Shown in pieces: positions 11,082-22,430 of a DNA stretch of 51,348 nucleotides. The stretch comes from Fragilariopsis cylindrus CCMP1102 (lineage: Eukaryota; Bacillariophyta; Bacillariophyceae; Bacillariales; Bacillariaceae): assembly GCA_900095095.1 (NCBI GenBank), contig FMBT01000560.1, positions 1 through 51,348 of the forward strand. Direction: 5' to 3'. A program made the translations under genes and the position numbers. Every line of letters starts with the position of its first letter. The first letter of the stretch is position 1. Below the pieces are notes generated by a model, which saw nothing but the letters and a program-made list of their open reading frames with translations, did no database searches and was not told the DNA's origin.

Positions 11082-12986
11082 ATGGACAACAACAACAACA
11101 ACAACGCCGTAGCAGCAGCAGCAGCAGCAGCATCGGTGGTGGTTAGAAAATCAACAGCCAAACCTCGACCTATTTTTCATGTACCACCTCGTGGGATTGG
11201 TCCAATCACTGAACCAAATAAGAATGATGTTCTATGTGGTCGGGGTGGACGGATCAATAATCATGCTGGGAATGTACAATTTCGATATATCATCCAAGCC
11301 AAGAAGAAACAATATCTAAATTTATCCACCAAGAAACTGGAAAAGGCTCATATTGCAGCGAGTATCGTTCATGATATACGTACCATGATGGACCCACCGG
11401 GACGATTCTTGAAGGAAGATAGAGTAGGAGCAGGAGTAGGATTGTGGTTTGATATTGGTGATGCAAGTGCTATCAAAAAGACGGGACAAGCACTCCGGGA
11501 GGATGCTCCAGATATAAGACCTGTTTGTGGTGGTGCAATAACGGGGACTGCGACTACTGTGAAAAATACTGCGATGATCGACGATGTGAATAATGATGGT
11601 AATAATAGTGGTAGTGGTGGTGGTGTTTATGGAACTATTGTCGTTGTTGCAAAATGTCCTATTGCTGGAAAAAGTAAAACACGATTGATCCCATTATTAG
11701 GTGAACAAGGTTCTGTCTTATTAGCAAAAAGTATGCTATCGGATGTTCTTAAAACTATCGATGGATGTGTAAGTGATATAGAATTTTATGTAGGACTGTA
11801 TGTAACGTCTTTGTACTTGCCGTTGTATTGTGCTGTGCTGTGCTGTGCTGTGCTGTGCTGTGTTATGAAACGAATGCAATACGCAGGCTTGCTTTTTTGT
11901 TCTGACCTTTTTTCCTCATGGATTTTTTCTAATCTTTTGTCTTATATCATTCTTTTTCCGGAATTCCATTACCGGTATGTATTTATTGAATAGTCGGAAT
12001 TAGATAATGTTCGGAAGGTACTTTTATATGCACCCGGAAATGCAGAAGGATTTCAAACGATGAAAGGAATATTCGATGAACTTGATTTGACATATGATCA
12101 AAATCATCGTGGTCAACGTCAATATCATAGCAATGAATGGCATTTACTTCCGATGTTGTCATCGTCATCCTCACCACCATCGTCATCCAGCAGTAACAGT
12201 AACGATAGTAGTAGTAGTAGTAGTAGTATTGATGATTTGAAATCTCATGATTTAGGTGCTAAATTAGAAGATGCATTGATACAAGTACGTCTATTACAAC
12301 AATCACAAAAACAAAAACAAAAACAAAAACAAAGGAATACCAATAAGTATGGTGTTGTATTTTTAGGAATGGATGCACCAATTTTACCATTGAATGATAT
12401 TGTCGTGGGATTAAGAAAAGCATCATCATCGTATACATCATCCTTATCACAACCACAACAACCGGTAGCAACATTATGTCCTGCATATGATGGTGGGTAT
12501 GTTATGTTGTGTGTACCACCAAATGCTGATCCATCAAAAACGTTTTTATCAACACAAAACATGTATTGGTCACATCCATTAACAGCAATATCACAAATAA
12601 AAACATTAACAGATCAAAATATACAAACACAAATAGGTCGCGTAATGCACGATATTGATGTGCCTAATGATGTTATAGAATTATGTCTAAAAATGGAAAC
12701 TATAGTACCGAAAGAAACAAAAACGACTTTCGATGGCGGTAATAATAGCAACAATAAAAAAAACCTTGATTATCCAAGTGGTTGGGAGTGTACTTTTTCT
12801 AAAAATGATAATGTCAACAACAACAGCAATAGCACAAATAGCAATACTAATTGTAGCGCGACGATGCCGATGGTAACCAGTCGACATCCGATTTGTTATT
12901 TTACACGACAAGCGTTGACGGATGCTGGTATTTTTCCATTGACCAAAGATTCCATTGCATCGATATCGTCATTAACAAAGAACTAA
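11082..12986 (+). CDS. DUF6824 domain fused to a DUF2064 (TIGR04282-type) glycosyltransferase-like domain
   Basis: Two exons, 11082-11789 and 11994-12986, joined by a 204-nt GT-AG intron in phase 0, give about 566 residues. I chose the ATG before the poly-Asn/poly-Ala tract; a longer reading from 10983 runs into GA-rich leader. Residues ~48-147 are a DUF6824 domain (NDVLCGRGGR, NNHAGN, and 'GRFLKED...WFDIGD...ALRE'), found mostly in diatoms and proposed to act in nucleic-acid or regulatory contexts. Residues ~184 onward are DUF2064, a nucleotide-sugar-transferase-like fold: VVVAKCPIAGKSKTRLIP, then across the splice VRKVLLYAPGN, VFLGMDAPILPL and PAYDGGYVML. Ser-, Gln/Lys- and Asn-rich inserts interrupt it. 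The joined frame restores the conserved order, which supports the intron. The substrate is unknown and the fusion is unusual. Confidence 0.8.
11830..11862 (+). repeat. GTGCT pentanucleotide microsatellite in an intron
   Basis: About six tandem tgctg units lie inside the intron of the DUF6824-DUF2064 gene. They are not coding if the 11790-11993 intron is right. Confidence 0.85.
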
Positions 12987-13189
12987 CAACAACAAAAAGT
13001 AGAATATGCGACGCTGAATATCTTTTGGGGCCTGGAGTTTGGATTAGTAGTAGTAGTATTTAATATTAGTCTATAATTTGTAGTTCTCGTTCTCGTTCTA
13101 TTTAGAACTATAGATGACAATTAAGAGCTGTTCCTGTTTCAAAATCATTGGTAGATCTCTTTACCTTCGTTCGTTCATTATTAGTGTAT

Positions 13190-14575
13190 CTAGTGGGTCG
13201 CGAATTGATGGGACACCAATTTTACAGTTATAATTCTCGTTATGTCATAATCTGCCCATCCTTTCGGTTTATTTCCCTTATGTCGGCCAATTTGCATGTC
13301 AAATTTCACTACATCAAATCCACTAACGATTTCACCAAAACATGGATCGGCATCGGTTGATAAGTCATGATGGCGTTGTATTCCACCTGGCCCATGATGT
13401 TCAGCGTTATCGATTGGATTGATATAGAAATTCGGTCCGTTCCCTGCAAAGCCAAGTGTGAATTGCTTATGAGGGAATGAATGTGAGTATTCAGGAAAAC
13501 TTACCCCCTCATATCCAAGTGATTCCATTTGATGATCCTTCGATTGGAAGGTCCCGTAAACGATTGGTGCTGCGGCAATAACATGATCTTGTGTATGATG
13601 AGAATAAAATACGGTATTATCCCAAACCTTATTCGTTACCATGTCTAAAAATGTTTCAACGGCATGTGGTACTGTTGATAATGGTGCCATTTGAACCATA
13701 AAGCTACCAGGTTTTCGTCCCTCACGACTTTTCACATCAAATAGTACATGATGTGGACCCGGTCCGTATTTTTCAATAACACGCTTACGACTTCCCTCTT
13801 GGATATAGGCTTGGAGATTGTATACCTTATGAAGAAGTGCTTCCTGTCGATGTTCGATCCACTTCTTTGTTACGGTTTTACTTTTACGATTCTGATATTT
13901 TGCTGGTAGTTCTACATTGTCACCATGTTCACTAGATGCTTCAATTTCAGCAATTTCTTCAATCATCCGAGTCTCATGTGTAAATAAACGTTGTGTCTTT
14001 TTGAGTTTCAATTGCTGTTTCGAGATTTTATTTTTTGCATCTTGTCCATCCTTATATAATCGTACACTTTGCTTCTTTTGGAATACGAGTGACTCGAGTT
14101 CGATATCCATAGCAGAAATGATATCAAAACTAGTCGTCCTATATTGGATGGCACGGATCCATGACAATGCTGTAAATACACATAATACTGCCAATACCCA
14201 ACGAGGTGTTTTTACTGTCTGATGATGATACAAGTTTCTGTTACTACTACTGCTGCTGCTGCTGTTACCTGCATTGCCACCACCGCTGCCGAATGAGGAT
14301 GGCAACATTGATGGTATCTTCTCTTTTCTGCTATTCACCAAGTTACTACTGTAGGATTGATGAGATGATATAGTAGAAACACTACAATTATCTTCATCAC
14401 CCATTGCACATGATGTGAAAGAACTATTGCGTCGTGCAGCATTGGACGATGAACTAGTACGTTTCGTTGGGCTACCAATTTGTTGTTGTTGTTGTTGTTG
14501 TCCTCCTCCGAGAATTCCCGGATTCGACGATTGTCGTCGCATAGACATCGCTTGTTGTCTTTGAATCATTACCAT
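13190..14575 (-). CDS. Cyclophilin-like domain protein, single-pass membrane anchored
   Basis: 461-residue intact ORF. The N-terminal 120 residues are Gln/Ser/Asn-rich and presumably cytosolic. One membrane segment spans about 126-142 (WVLAVLCVFTALSWIRA), with basic residues before it, which suggests type II topology in the ER or Golgi. Residues ~150-270 look helical and coiled-coil-like (Lys/Gln/Glu-rich). The C-terminal ~180 residues resemble a cyclophilin PPIase barrel: HVLFDVKSREG, PGSFMVQMAPLS, PHAVETFLDMV, QFTLGFAGNGPNFYIN and CFGEIVSGFDVV. The usual catalytic Arg and the FxxQ and HRV motifs are not evident, so isomerase activity is doubtful. It is divergently arranged with the gene starting at 15033. 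Confidence 0.75.
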   Translation of the reverse strand: MVMIQRQQAMSMRRQSSNPGILGGGQQQQQQQIGSPTKRTSSSSNAARRNSSFTSCAMGDEDNCSVSTISSHQSYSSNLVNSRKEKIPSMLPSSFGSGGGNAGNSSSSSSSNRNLYHHQTVKTPRWVLAVLCVFTALSWIRAIQYRTTSFDIISAMDIELESLVFQKKQSVRLYKDGQDAKNKISKQQLKLKKTQRLFTHETRMIEEIAEIEASSEHGDNVELPAKYQNRKSKTVTKKWIEHRQEALLHKVYNLQAYIQEGSRKRVIEKYGPGPHHVLFDVKSREGRKPGSFMVQMAPLSTVPHAVETFLDMVTNKVWDNTVFYSHHTQDHVIAAAPIVYGTFQSKDHQMESLGYEGVSFPEYSHSFPHKQFTLGFAGNGPNFYINPIDNAEHHGPGGIQRHHDLSTDADPCFGEIVSGFDVVKFDMQIGRHKGNKPKGWADYDITRIITVKLVSHQFATH

Positions 14576-15032
14576 TGTGCTGGCGTCTTTTCTACTTGAA
14601 TTTACTCAGGACTTTCCAGTAGTGTACTGGTCGTCAACTATTTGGGCATCGATTGGCTTGGTGAGGCAAGGATTTTTTTTGTGAATTGTGCGTATAATGG
14701 AAAAAAAATCCGCGACGAAAACCTATTTGTTACATGATAAACCTCAGATTTGGCGATAAACGATTTTTTGCGATTTTGAAGTAGCAGGTCAAGCTTTAGC
14801 CTAAAAAGTAACGCGCGCTCCCATTCGATTTCTCGTCTTTCATTTTGGGGGAGAGTAGTCGTTATAAGGGGGTGACACATTACATAACGAAAGATCGAAA
14901 GATCTCCATCAACCACAGATCCAACTCCTTCTCGCCTGTCGAAAAGGGGCGATCATAAATTACTTGTTCCTTTTTTGATAGCATTATTATTTATTTATTA
15001 TTGGATTGGATTGGATTGGATTACTAAAGGTA
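14576..15032. other. Divergent intergenic region
   Basis: Shared upstream region of the cyclophilin-like gene (-) and the AGPT-like gene (+). About four tandem TTGGA units (15001-15022) sit immediately before the start of the latter. No other gene is supported. Confidence 0.5.
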
Positions 15033-17543
15033 ATGGTAATGGCAATGGAAATACAGCAGAATCACGACGTACCGTATGGTGCTGTTAGTTCTATGTCGAC
15101 ATGTGGAGGTACACGTAGAACACGTCGACAACGATCTGCACCCAAACGATACATCAATGAAATTGAAGGGAAGGTTGAGAGATTAACGCCGTCGTCGTCG
15201 TCGTCGAGGAACAAGAAGCCGAAAGTTGATGTCCAAATTAAATCGGATCCTGACGACAACAACAACAATGACAACTGCAACAACAAAAACAATAATTTCA
15301 GTCGTATGATTCGCGATTTGCAACCTTTCAATCAATCAGGTAAAAAGGAACAATATCAGCCGAAAGCTGATCTCAAAATTAAACCGGATCCCGACAACAG
15401 CAACAGCAACAGCAATTTTTTCGATGATTGGGGGCAAGGGAATTGGTGTTGGGAACGTGACTATAACAAATTTCCTGTTTCATTCGCTCCAACAGTAGTA
15501 GCATCGTCATCATCCTCATCATCATCTACAGGAACAACCGATGGGACGATGATAATAACGATGGCATCATCAAATGCAGCAAGGAAGAAGAAGAAGGTAA
15601 AAAAAGGAGCTAAAGGAATAACAAAAAGACCATCATCGTTACCACCACCACCACCACCAAGAGAGTGCATTATGTGTATTGCACATGGCCGACAAAAAAT
15701 GAAATGTGAGTTCGGTTACGATCAATTTATACCAATTTTACTCAAACGTAAAGATTGCAGTACCGAAAAGATACCCGTTGGGTATAATCATGTGTGTTGT
15801 GCTATTCGAGCACAACCACAAAAAAATCTCAATGAAAAAGAAACACCAGAATGGTGGAGGGAAAGATCTGAAATTACACATGGATATCCTGGATTAATTG
15901 AATCTCGTTTCGATTCCACTTCAACGACAACAGCAACAAATTCAAATTCAAATTCGACGACGAAAAACAACAACGACAACTATTTTGTACCATATTCAAT
16001 GTCATTCGAGGATTGGATGGATGAATTTTGTGTCTACAATTATCGGATGTTACTTGGATCAGTTCGACGATTTAAGGATGGACGAGGACCACCCTATAAT
16101 ATTGTGGGTAGTACTGCTGCTCTTTGGCGATGTGATGATCGTGGTTCGATCGGTTATGCACGGATGGTGCAAGATTTGACGGAACGAGCCTCTGCTACTA
16201 AGGATCGACGACTTACTCAAGCTGAGGCTGCTTTATGGGGGGCTATTACGTACAGAACAATAAATCGTCTTAGTACCTTCTCTCGTTGGGCTGCAATCAA
16301 AAATTATCCAAAGATGAGGGGAAATCTATCTCGGAACTTATCGATCAGGGTTTATATGAAACTGCGATACATGGTGATGATAATGTGGGAACCAATCGTA
16401 ATGAAGACCTACATGCTATTGCTGCCTCTGGCGTTACCCTTCTGGGTCGTATGGGTTACCGTGACAAATGGGGGAAAGATTTTTGTATCCAACAAATGGA
16501 ATCGGTATCGCCGATGTGTTGTATATCACAACTTCCACTTCCATCGGAGTTGAATGATTTTAAAAAATTTACAGACTGGGAAAAACTTACTATGGGTCGT
16601 GGTGTAATGACAGGGGAACATCAAGTCCAGCCATACGAAACAATTATGTCTGTGCTCAAAAAGTTAGCAGCCAATAATTGTTCTCAACTTAAAAAGATGA
16701 GTAAAGTTGTTATGGGAACGGATAGTGCCAAAGTGGTACTGGACGAGTTAAAGGAACTGTAAGTGTGGTCGTTTATGAATTCGTTGTTATCTATTTTCAG
16801 TTTTTTATGCGCATTATTCGTGTTGTGAGTTGTTATATTTCTAAATCAAATCCCATCTTCTTTATTCTAGGCCCATGGTAGCAGACTTCTTTGCTTGGCA
16901 GATTTTTAGTGATCTTGTTTGTGTGCAATACTACTGTCAATTGTTTCCTGATAATACAATCCTCCCATCATCGGTCGTTGATAATTCAAGATTCAATTAT
17001 GGTTTGTTTGGACCGGGTGCACGGAAAGGTGCTTATATTATTTTTGGTGGTGGATCGGATCTACTCGCTAACCTCAAACAAAATGTATCCCAATTATCAA
17101 CGATCCCAAGAGCAGTTATAATACGTAATGAGTTCCAGGATGCATTGATACGAACAAAATTGGATAAATCGTGGGCAGAACGTGCCAATGGTCGGATTTA
17201 TGACCTTGAGACAGTTGAGCATTCACTTTGTGGCTTCTATGGTGTGATGCATAATTTGAATGTAAATATTCTTGCGTCTGATGAGAAGGCAAGTAAGGAA
17301 ATGGAAAAAATTGCAAAAAATCATGATTGTGTCTGGCCTCCTGGTTCCGATAAAAGTTCATCGAATAAGATTCAACAAAGACAAGGTATGGGCCGATGGA
17401 AACCCCACCCCTGTACGACATTAGAAAGACAAGATTTAATGGAAAGATGTAATCGTTTTAAGGCAACCGCAACTACTACCAGCACGTTCCAGCACGATGA
17501 AAAGTATGTCGTCAAAATCCCTATTACGCCTCTGTCAAATTAA
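15033..17543 (+). CDS. AGPT-pyrophosphorylase / 5-hmdU DNA kinase helical-domain family protein
   Basis: Two exons (15033-16758 and 16871-17543; GTAAGT...CTAG intron of 112 nt). The Ser/Asn/Asp-rich N-terminus carries basic stretches (KKKKVKKGAK) suited to nuclear entry, then a Cys cluster from residue ~212 (CIMC...MKC). The core matches, in order, the family that makes or processes hypermodified thymines in phages: WRCDDRGS (like 'cN-RELDRGT'), ALWGAITYRTINRLSTF (~400-416; like 'LF-RLFNRIeTfe'), PMVADFFAWQIFSDL (like 'gpFlAyQi-tDL'), LFGPGARKGA (like 'GPGA-RG') and LETVEHSLCGFYG (like 'mdiEHaLCEFdKY'). One base is missing or extra in the A5 run 16299-16303; the frame changes there and similarity continues (KLSKDEGKSISELIDQG). 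The family name is from memory and the function in a eukaryote is unknown. Base excision or base modification are both conceivable. Confidence 0.68.
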
Positions 17544-18033
17544 TTCGAAGCGACTATTTTGGTTTAGTTTATCTATAGTTTTTTGTTAATAGATTGGCTA
17601 GTTTTCAATTTTTAGTCCCATGTGTTAATGAAAGAAAATCTGTGGATATCTTCGAATGAACACGTTTTCGGCTGAAGGAAAGAAGACGCATATCTTGCTT
17701 ACCAGTTTCTAGTATTGTATTTTCCGTCGTCCCTAACTGGTCCCACCGCGCTAAAAACAGGAGCGGACATTAACGGTAGGTTCTACTTTTATCACTAAAG
17801 AGAAAGTAGTTGTTTTCGATATACGTATTCAATATTATACAACTGGGTTTTATATTTCTAAAACTAAGGATATAAAGAATACATGTGATATTTGCGTTCC
17901 AAGAAGAAAACAAGGCAATATTGATAACATTGCTACATCAAACCAAACGTCCTTTTGTAAGTAAGGCATATATATAGCTCAATAATGCATAGCGTGACAA
18001 CAAAATAACTCCAAAGTTATCCAGTAGTTCTCC
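17544..18033. other. Intergenic between converging genes
   Basis: 3' flank of the AGPT-like gene. No gene is seen. Confidence 0.4.
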
Positions 18034-18165
18034 TTACGAGTTAAATAAGCCAGTCGCTTCAAGCTTGTCGATCTTATCGTTACTCTTCCGGCGTCTTAAT
18101 GTCGACCTCATATGTGTATCTACCTAACTTTCATAATGCTCGAGGTACACGACAATGACCAAGAG
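18034..18165 (-). pseudogene. Decayed tail of a helicase-associated (HA) domain gene, copy 1
   Basis: On the minus strand this piece encodes GHCRVPRAL, then after a frame change LRSTLRRRK and NDKIDKLEATGLFNS before a stop. It aligns directly with the end of the intact neighbour (GHCRVPQGS, LRSTAKGPK, EKIAKLEAIGFFDS). It is therefore a degenerate tandem duplicate of that gene's 3' end, with at least one frameshift and an in-frame stop. Confidence 0.75.
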
Positions 18166-18495
18166 AAATACGTGGTGCAGTATCATAGGTAAATATAGAG
18201 AGCATCAGGAGATGATCGCGGTTTTTTTAGAAGCTTAATTTTCTATATTGCTGCCCATTTGAAATGGTTATCTTTATCTAGTTAGTCTTTCTATTAAAAA
18301 GAATGAATTGTGAGCAGTAACAATATATCTAGGAAATACTTTAACAGAACTAAAATATATATATTGCTTTCTTATCTTACTTTAAACACAGGATTATACT
18401 GTGCGTAATTCAAAATGTATCTAGTAGTTCTAATAGTAGCCGCAGAAAATATCCGATGTGACAAGGAAATAGTAGAAAATCTTGATTTTTTCTAC

Positions 18496-18585
18496 TTAGC
18501 CGATCCCTTCAAAATTGATAATCTTCTCTTTGCTGGTGGAAGCGCGTCTATTTTTCTGATTTTTTACCCATTTGCCTAGCTTCAA
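18496..18585 (-). pseudogene. Decayed tail of a helicase-associated (HA) domain gene, copy 2
   Basis: The minus-strand reading LKLGKWVKNQKNRRAST...KIINFEGIG then a stop is a recognisable HA-repeat ending ('LG-WV-NQR ... L--IGF'). Only ~28 residues remain. Together with copy 1 it shows repeated tail duplications downstream of the live GTPase-HA gene. Confidence 0.65.
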
Positions 18586-18766
18586 TGGAGTTTTATAATT
18601 TTAAACTGTGATATAGAAAAATATGTGATTCTACTGTATTGTGACCAAAGCATAAAACAGACATTTCGCACACAAAAGGTCCTTCTGTTGGTTAATACCT
18701 CACACACAGAACTCTATGATATAGCGACGAAAAAATAGCTTCATAATAGTCATCGAGTATTCCTTC

Positions 18767-21743
18767 TTAAGAGTCGAAGAAACCAATTGCCTCCAGCTTA
18801 GCAATCTTCTCGCTACACTTGGGGCCTTTTGCTGTCGATCTCAGATGCTTTACCCATGTGCCAAACTTCCCTGATCCTTGAGGTACACGACAGTGTCCAT
18901 GTTCATCCCTAAACTTCTTCAACTCTTCGAATCGCTGATTCCACACTGCATCATCGCGCTCCTTCCTCACATTCCACTCAAAACCCATGTCTGATAAATG
19001 CTGTAGCTTTTCATCAGTCATTGATGTCTTCAATCCTGCTTCATAATTTTTCTTCTCCGTACGTTGTGTGTCCACCCACTGGAAAAATAAAACAAGTTAG
19101 TACATTTGTCGGTTTGTTTAGATACAAAGTAAAGCACGCACTATCAACTTACACGTCCAAGTTTTGGGTCTTTTCGTGGTACGTTACAATGCTTATTTTT
19201 CATCCGATAGACTCTCAAGTCATTACATCTCTCATACCATCGTTGCAAGGCTCGCTTATCTTTTGTTTGGGAGAGCTCTTTTTCTGAAGGCTCTAGTTTC
19301 GTTCCTTGAACAAAACGCCGTCGAACGGGATTCTTCTTCGATTCCTCAATGAATTGTTCCAGTCGGCCTTTCATGCCAATCATATCTTCCGAGGCCTTCT
19401 GGAAAATGATATCATCCAGATTTTTAATGATGTCGACAATGCTAAGAACCGAATCAACGGAGCCGATAATTTTCTTTGCTATGTCGACGCGAACATTCAT
19501 TTTTCCTGTTTCATTATCAAAGACGGCCTGAGATTCATTCTGGAGAAAGAAGACGAGGTTAGGTACATATTTTCTAACAGCATCATCGAAATCGCCGATA
19601 GATGACTTCAAGTCCAGAGTAGTGTCATTTTCGGTAGAAGTAGCAAGAGAATCAGAGGACAACACAGCTTGAAGGAAATCCCTAGATTCTTTCTTCTCGG
19701 CAATATCCTTGAACTTCAAGATAGAAGAATAAGACCAATCTACTTCTCCCAAAAGCTCTTCATATAGAGCTTTATCCAATTCTTCGAGATGTGTAGCACA
19801 GGTTTGACTTATATCGTTGATATTTTGAAGAATATTCTTCAACTCAGTTTCAAACGACGAAGTCCACTTGGAAAGTCCCAGGTTGAGAGAAGCAAATTTA
19901 GACGAATGAAAGAATATGCTCATGGCAAGAACGAGATTGACTTTGGGGAGGCACTCAGTTAAAGTAGTTGATGTAGGATCGCTGATATTTAAAGAGTTCT
20001 CGAGAACATCCATGATAGGATTCATTAAATCATTCGTTGCCTTTATCAAGGTTGAGTGCCCAGTCTCCATAGTCTCGTTGTCAAAAATATCTTGCAACGA
20101 TTTAGCGATTAAAGCAAATCGAGTTATTGCACGTTGTAGGACATCTTCGCTTCCTGAAATAGTAGGGAGGATATCAGCAATTGGTTGCTCGACGATCGAC
20201 AAAAGTCTTCTAGTGATGTCCTTGATAAAAACACTATAATTGAAATCTATTCCACATGTATCTCGGATTCCTTCTGACTTAGAGAGCAGATGTAGCTTCG
20301 ATGACATACCGTTCAAATTCTGTTCAAAATCGGAAGTCACCAAGTTTTCAATATCAGAAGATAATTGGTTCACAAAGTCTTTAACCTTAGTGATCCCATG
20401 ATCAACAGCATTGTCAACGTTGGATAGGGATAGCGCCTTCGCCATTTCAGTCATTTTACGGAGGGACTCTAGTGCGGAATCAAGATCAGATATCTTAAGA
20501 GATTCTTCGATATCCTGAATCAAGATATTTACTTGTGTCGATAAAGCAGCCATTGATTCTTTCGAGCAGAAGTTGACAAAACTGTTTCCAGGGTTTTCGA
20601 TTCTCGAGCCTCGCCAAAGACGCTTTAGAGTGTCAGGTGCATTATCGGACTCTTCAGGATCAATACAAATCACGTCCTCTGGCTTTGTCTTTGAGATCAT
20701 ATCAGACAGTAACGCATCTAAGATATCCTTGTTTTCTAACGTCGAATCTTCCCTGACTTCCTTCTGGTAGAACGACAACTGTTCTGCAATCCGCTTGAAA
20801 GTCTTTCCTTCGCATCGTGTGAAGATGTATGCAAATGATGAAAAATCAATAGGTTCACATCCCATCATATCAATAACAGTCGATAAATTCTTTCGTAGAG
20901 GATACCATCGATTTGCATCCATGGTGCGGTGGTCGATGACAATAACACTAGAAAAAAATTCGTTGTTTTGTTGGACCAAGAGATAAAGAGAGAGAGAGAG
21001 AGAGAGAATTATGTGAGAGGAGAATAGTAAGGAAGGAGAAAAGTCGTTTCGTTCCTATTTCCTCCGTACGTATAAGTAGAATGAATAAACTTACGGCTTG
21101 ATTGAGGCAGCACATTTGAGTGCATGGATAATCCCAAGGCCATTGCTTATCTCGCGCTCATGTCCCTTAGTATCACCAAATCCAGGTGTATCGCAAATAG
21201 TAACGAAATCATTCTCCAACGGAATGGTAGTAGCTTGTATAGTCGTTGTCACAGAGCGAGCACCACCGCTCACAGCAAACTCAGCTAGAACCTCACTTGG
21301 TAATTCGATTGGTTTGTAGTGCGCAAATCCACCAACGTATTCCTCTACAAATTTTGCACCAGCTAGATACAAAGTACTGGTCGTCTATTAAAGAACAAAA
21401 ATATGATGCAAAAAAGGCAACGGTAAGCTTCTTTATAATATTTTGTGTTTGTAACGACTCACTCCTCTGATAACCCTACTCGTACTTCATGATATTGTAC
21501 TCGGCTTACCTTCCCTGCACCTGTCAACCCAATAAGAAGCATCACATGTTTCTCAGCGATCAAATCACCAGCTTTCTTGCTGGCTTTGAGCAAGTCTAAT
21601 AACATGTCAATGTCGATAGCGTCATACCTCTTTGCTTTGATACCTAGCATTAAGACATCGTCCTCTGTTGTTTCGCTATCTTCCTCCATGTCGACAACAT
21701 TGTTGTTGCTTGTCTTCACTTGGGATTCTTCTTGTTCGTCCAT
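18767..21743 (-). CDS. AIG1-like P-loop GTPase with two C-terminal helicase-associated (HA) repeats
   Basis: Four exons on the minus strand: 21743-21510, 21384-21095, 20947-19153 and 19078-18767. All introns are GT-AG and in phase, giving 876 residues. The first splice junction assembles the P-loop GLTGAGK|TTSTL (from residue 72). A Thr-rich switch I region (VTTTIQATT) and G3 DTPGFGD (143-149) follow, typical of AIG1/IMAP or septin-like GTPases; no clear NKxD was found. A long helical region (~200-720) without Cys/His clusters is probably a dynamin- or GBP-like stalk or coiled coil. The C-terminus carries two HA repeats (W-R...HCNVPRKDPKLGR|WV and WNQRFEEL...HGHCRVPQGSGKFGTWV), short modules common in diatom genomes and often linked to nucleic-acid enzymes. 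There is no signal peptide, so it is probably cytosolic or nuclear. The fusion is unusual. Confidence 0.8.
20989..21006 (+). repeat. (GA)n microsatellite in an intron
   Basis: A GA dinucleotide run inside the intron between exons 2 and 3 of the GTPase-HA gene. Confidence 0.8.
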
Positions 21744-22430
21744 CTTGGCGTCGTTCTTTCGTTAATGCTATATTTTTGTGAATTTGGAAGCTGATAAATA
21801 TTATGAGAAGGATACAGGCCCAGTAGTAGGTCACATTATGTCTACATACCTGATGTGCTGAACCTCACATCACGAGTTCATAGCATGACTACAAATTGAT
21901 GAAGCCTGGAAATTCATACCAATCCCGCTTGGGAATATTTCCTTCGAGGAAACTCCACACCAATTATAAAATATTGAATACCGTATTGTAAAAACGTTGT
22001 ACGAAACTTTGATGGTTCTGCAACCAACTCCGTCTAGTAGTAGCATCATCAATCTTGATGGTAATGATAGAAGCACGCCTATACGAGAAGAAAAAAGTCC
22101 ACGCTAGGATTTTGTGTACTATGTATAAATCGGTACCAGGAACAATATAAATAAATAAAATCTAGAAGTGAATAAGATTCATTTTCACAGACGGATTGAA
22201 AATTCATTCACGTCAGTATAATATGTGCCTAAACATAGCGTCTGTCCTCGCGTCCACAAAGTTTTCAAGTTCGTTGATACCCTAAACATTCGTGAATGAA
22301 TAAAACGTACACTCCTGTCAGATTTGTCGTTCTTAATTTGCAGCAGAAAATGCTGATACATTTTATTGTACAATGCCGATACTATCAAGTAGTCTAATAA
22401 CGTAATAAAGGAAGTTAACGGGAGAGCAGA
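21744..22430. other. Divergent intergenic region
   Basis: Shared upstream region of the GTPase-HA gene (-) and the FKBP gene (+). The short frames in it have no recognisable similarity and no consistent codon pattern. Confidence 0.5.

Noticed and set aside
14638..14916. 92-codon minus-strand frame upstream of the cyclophilin-like gene
   Set aside because: No similarity recognised, lies in the shared promoter region, ordinary AT-rich noncoding composition.
16286..16762. Separate short gene inside the AGPT-like locus
   Set aside because: It is the frame-shifted continuation of the same conserved protein, starting only from a TTG and flowing into the splice donor.
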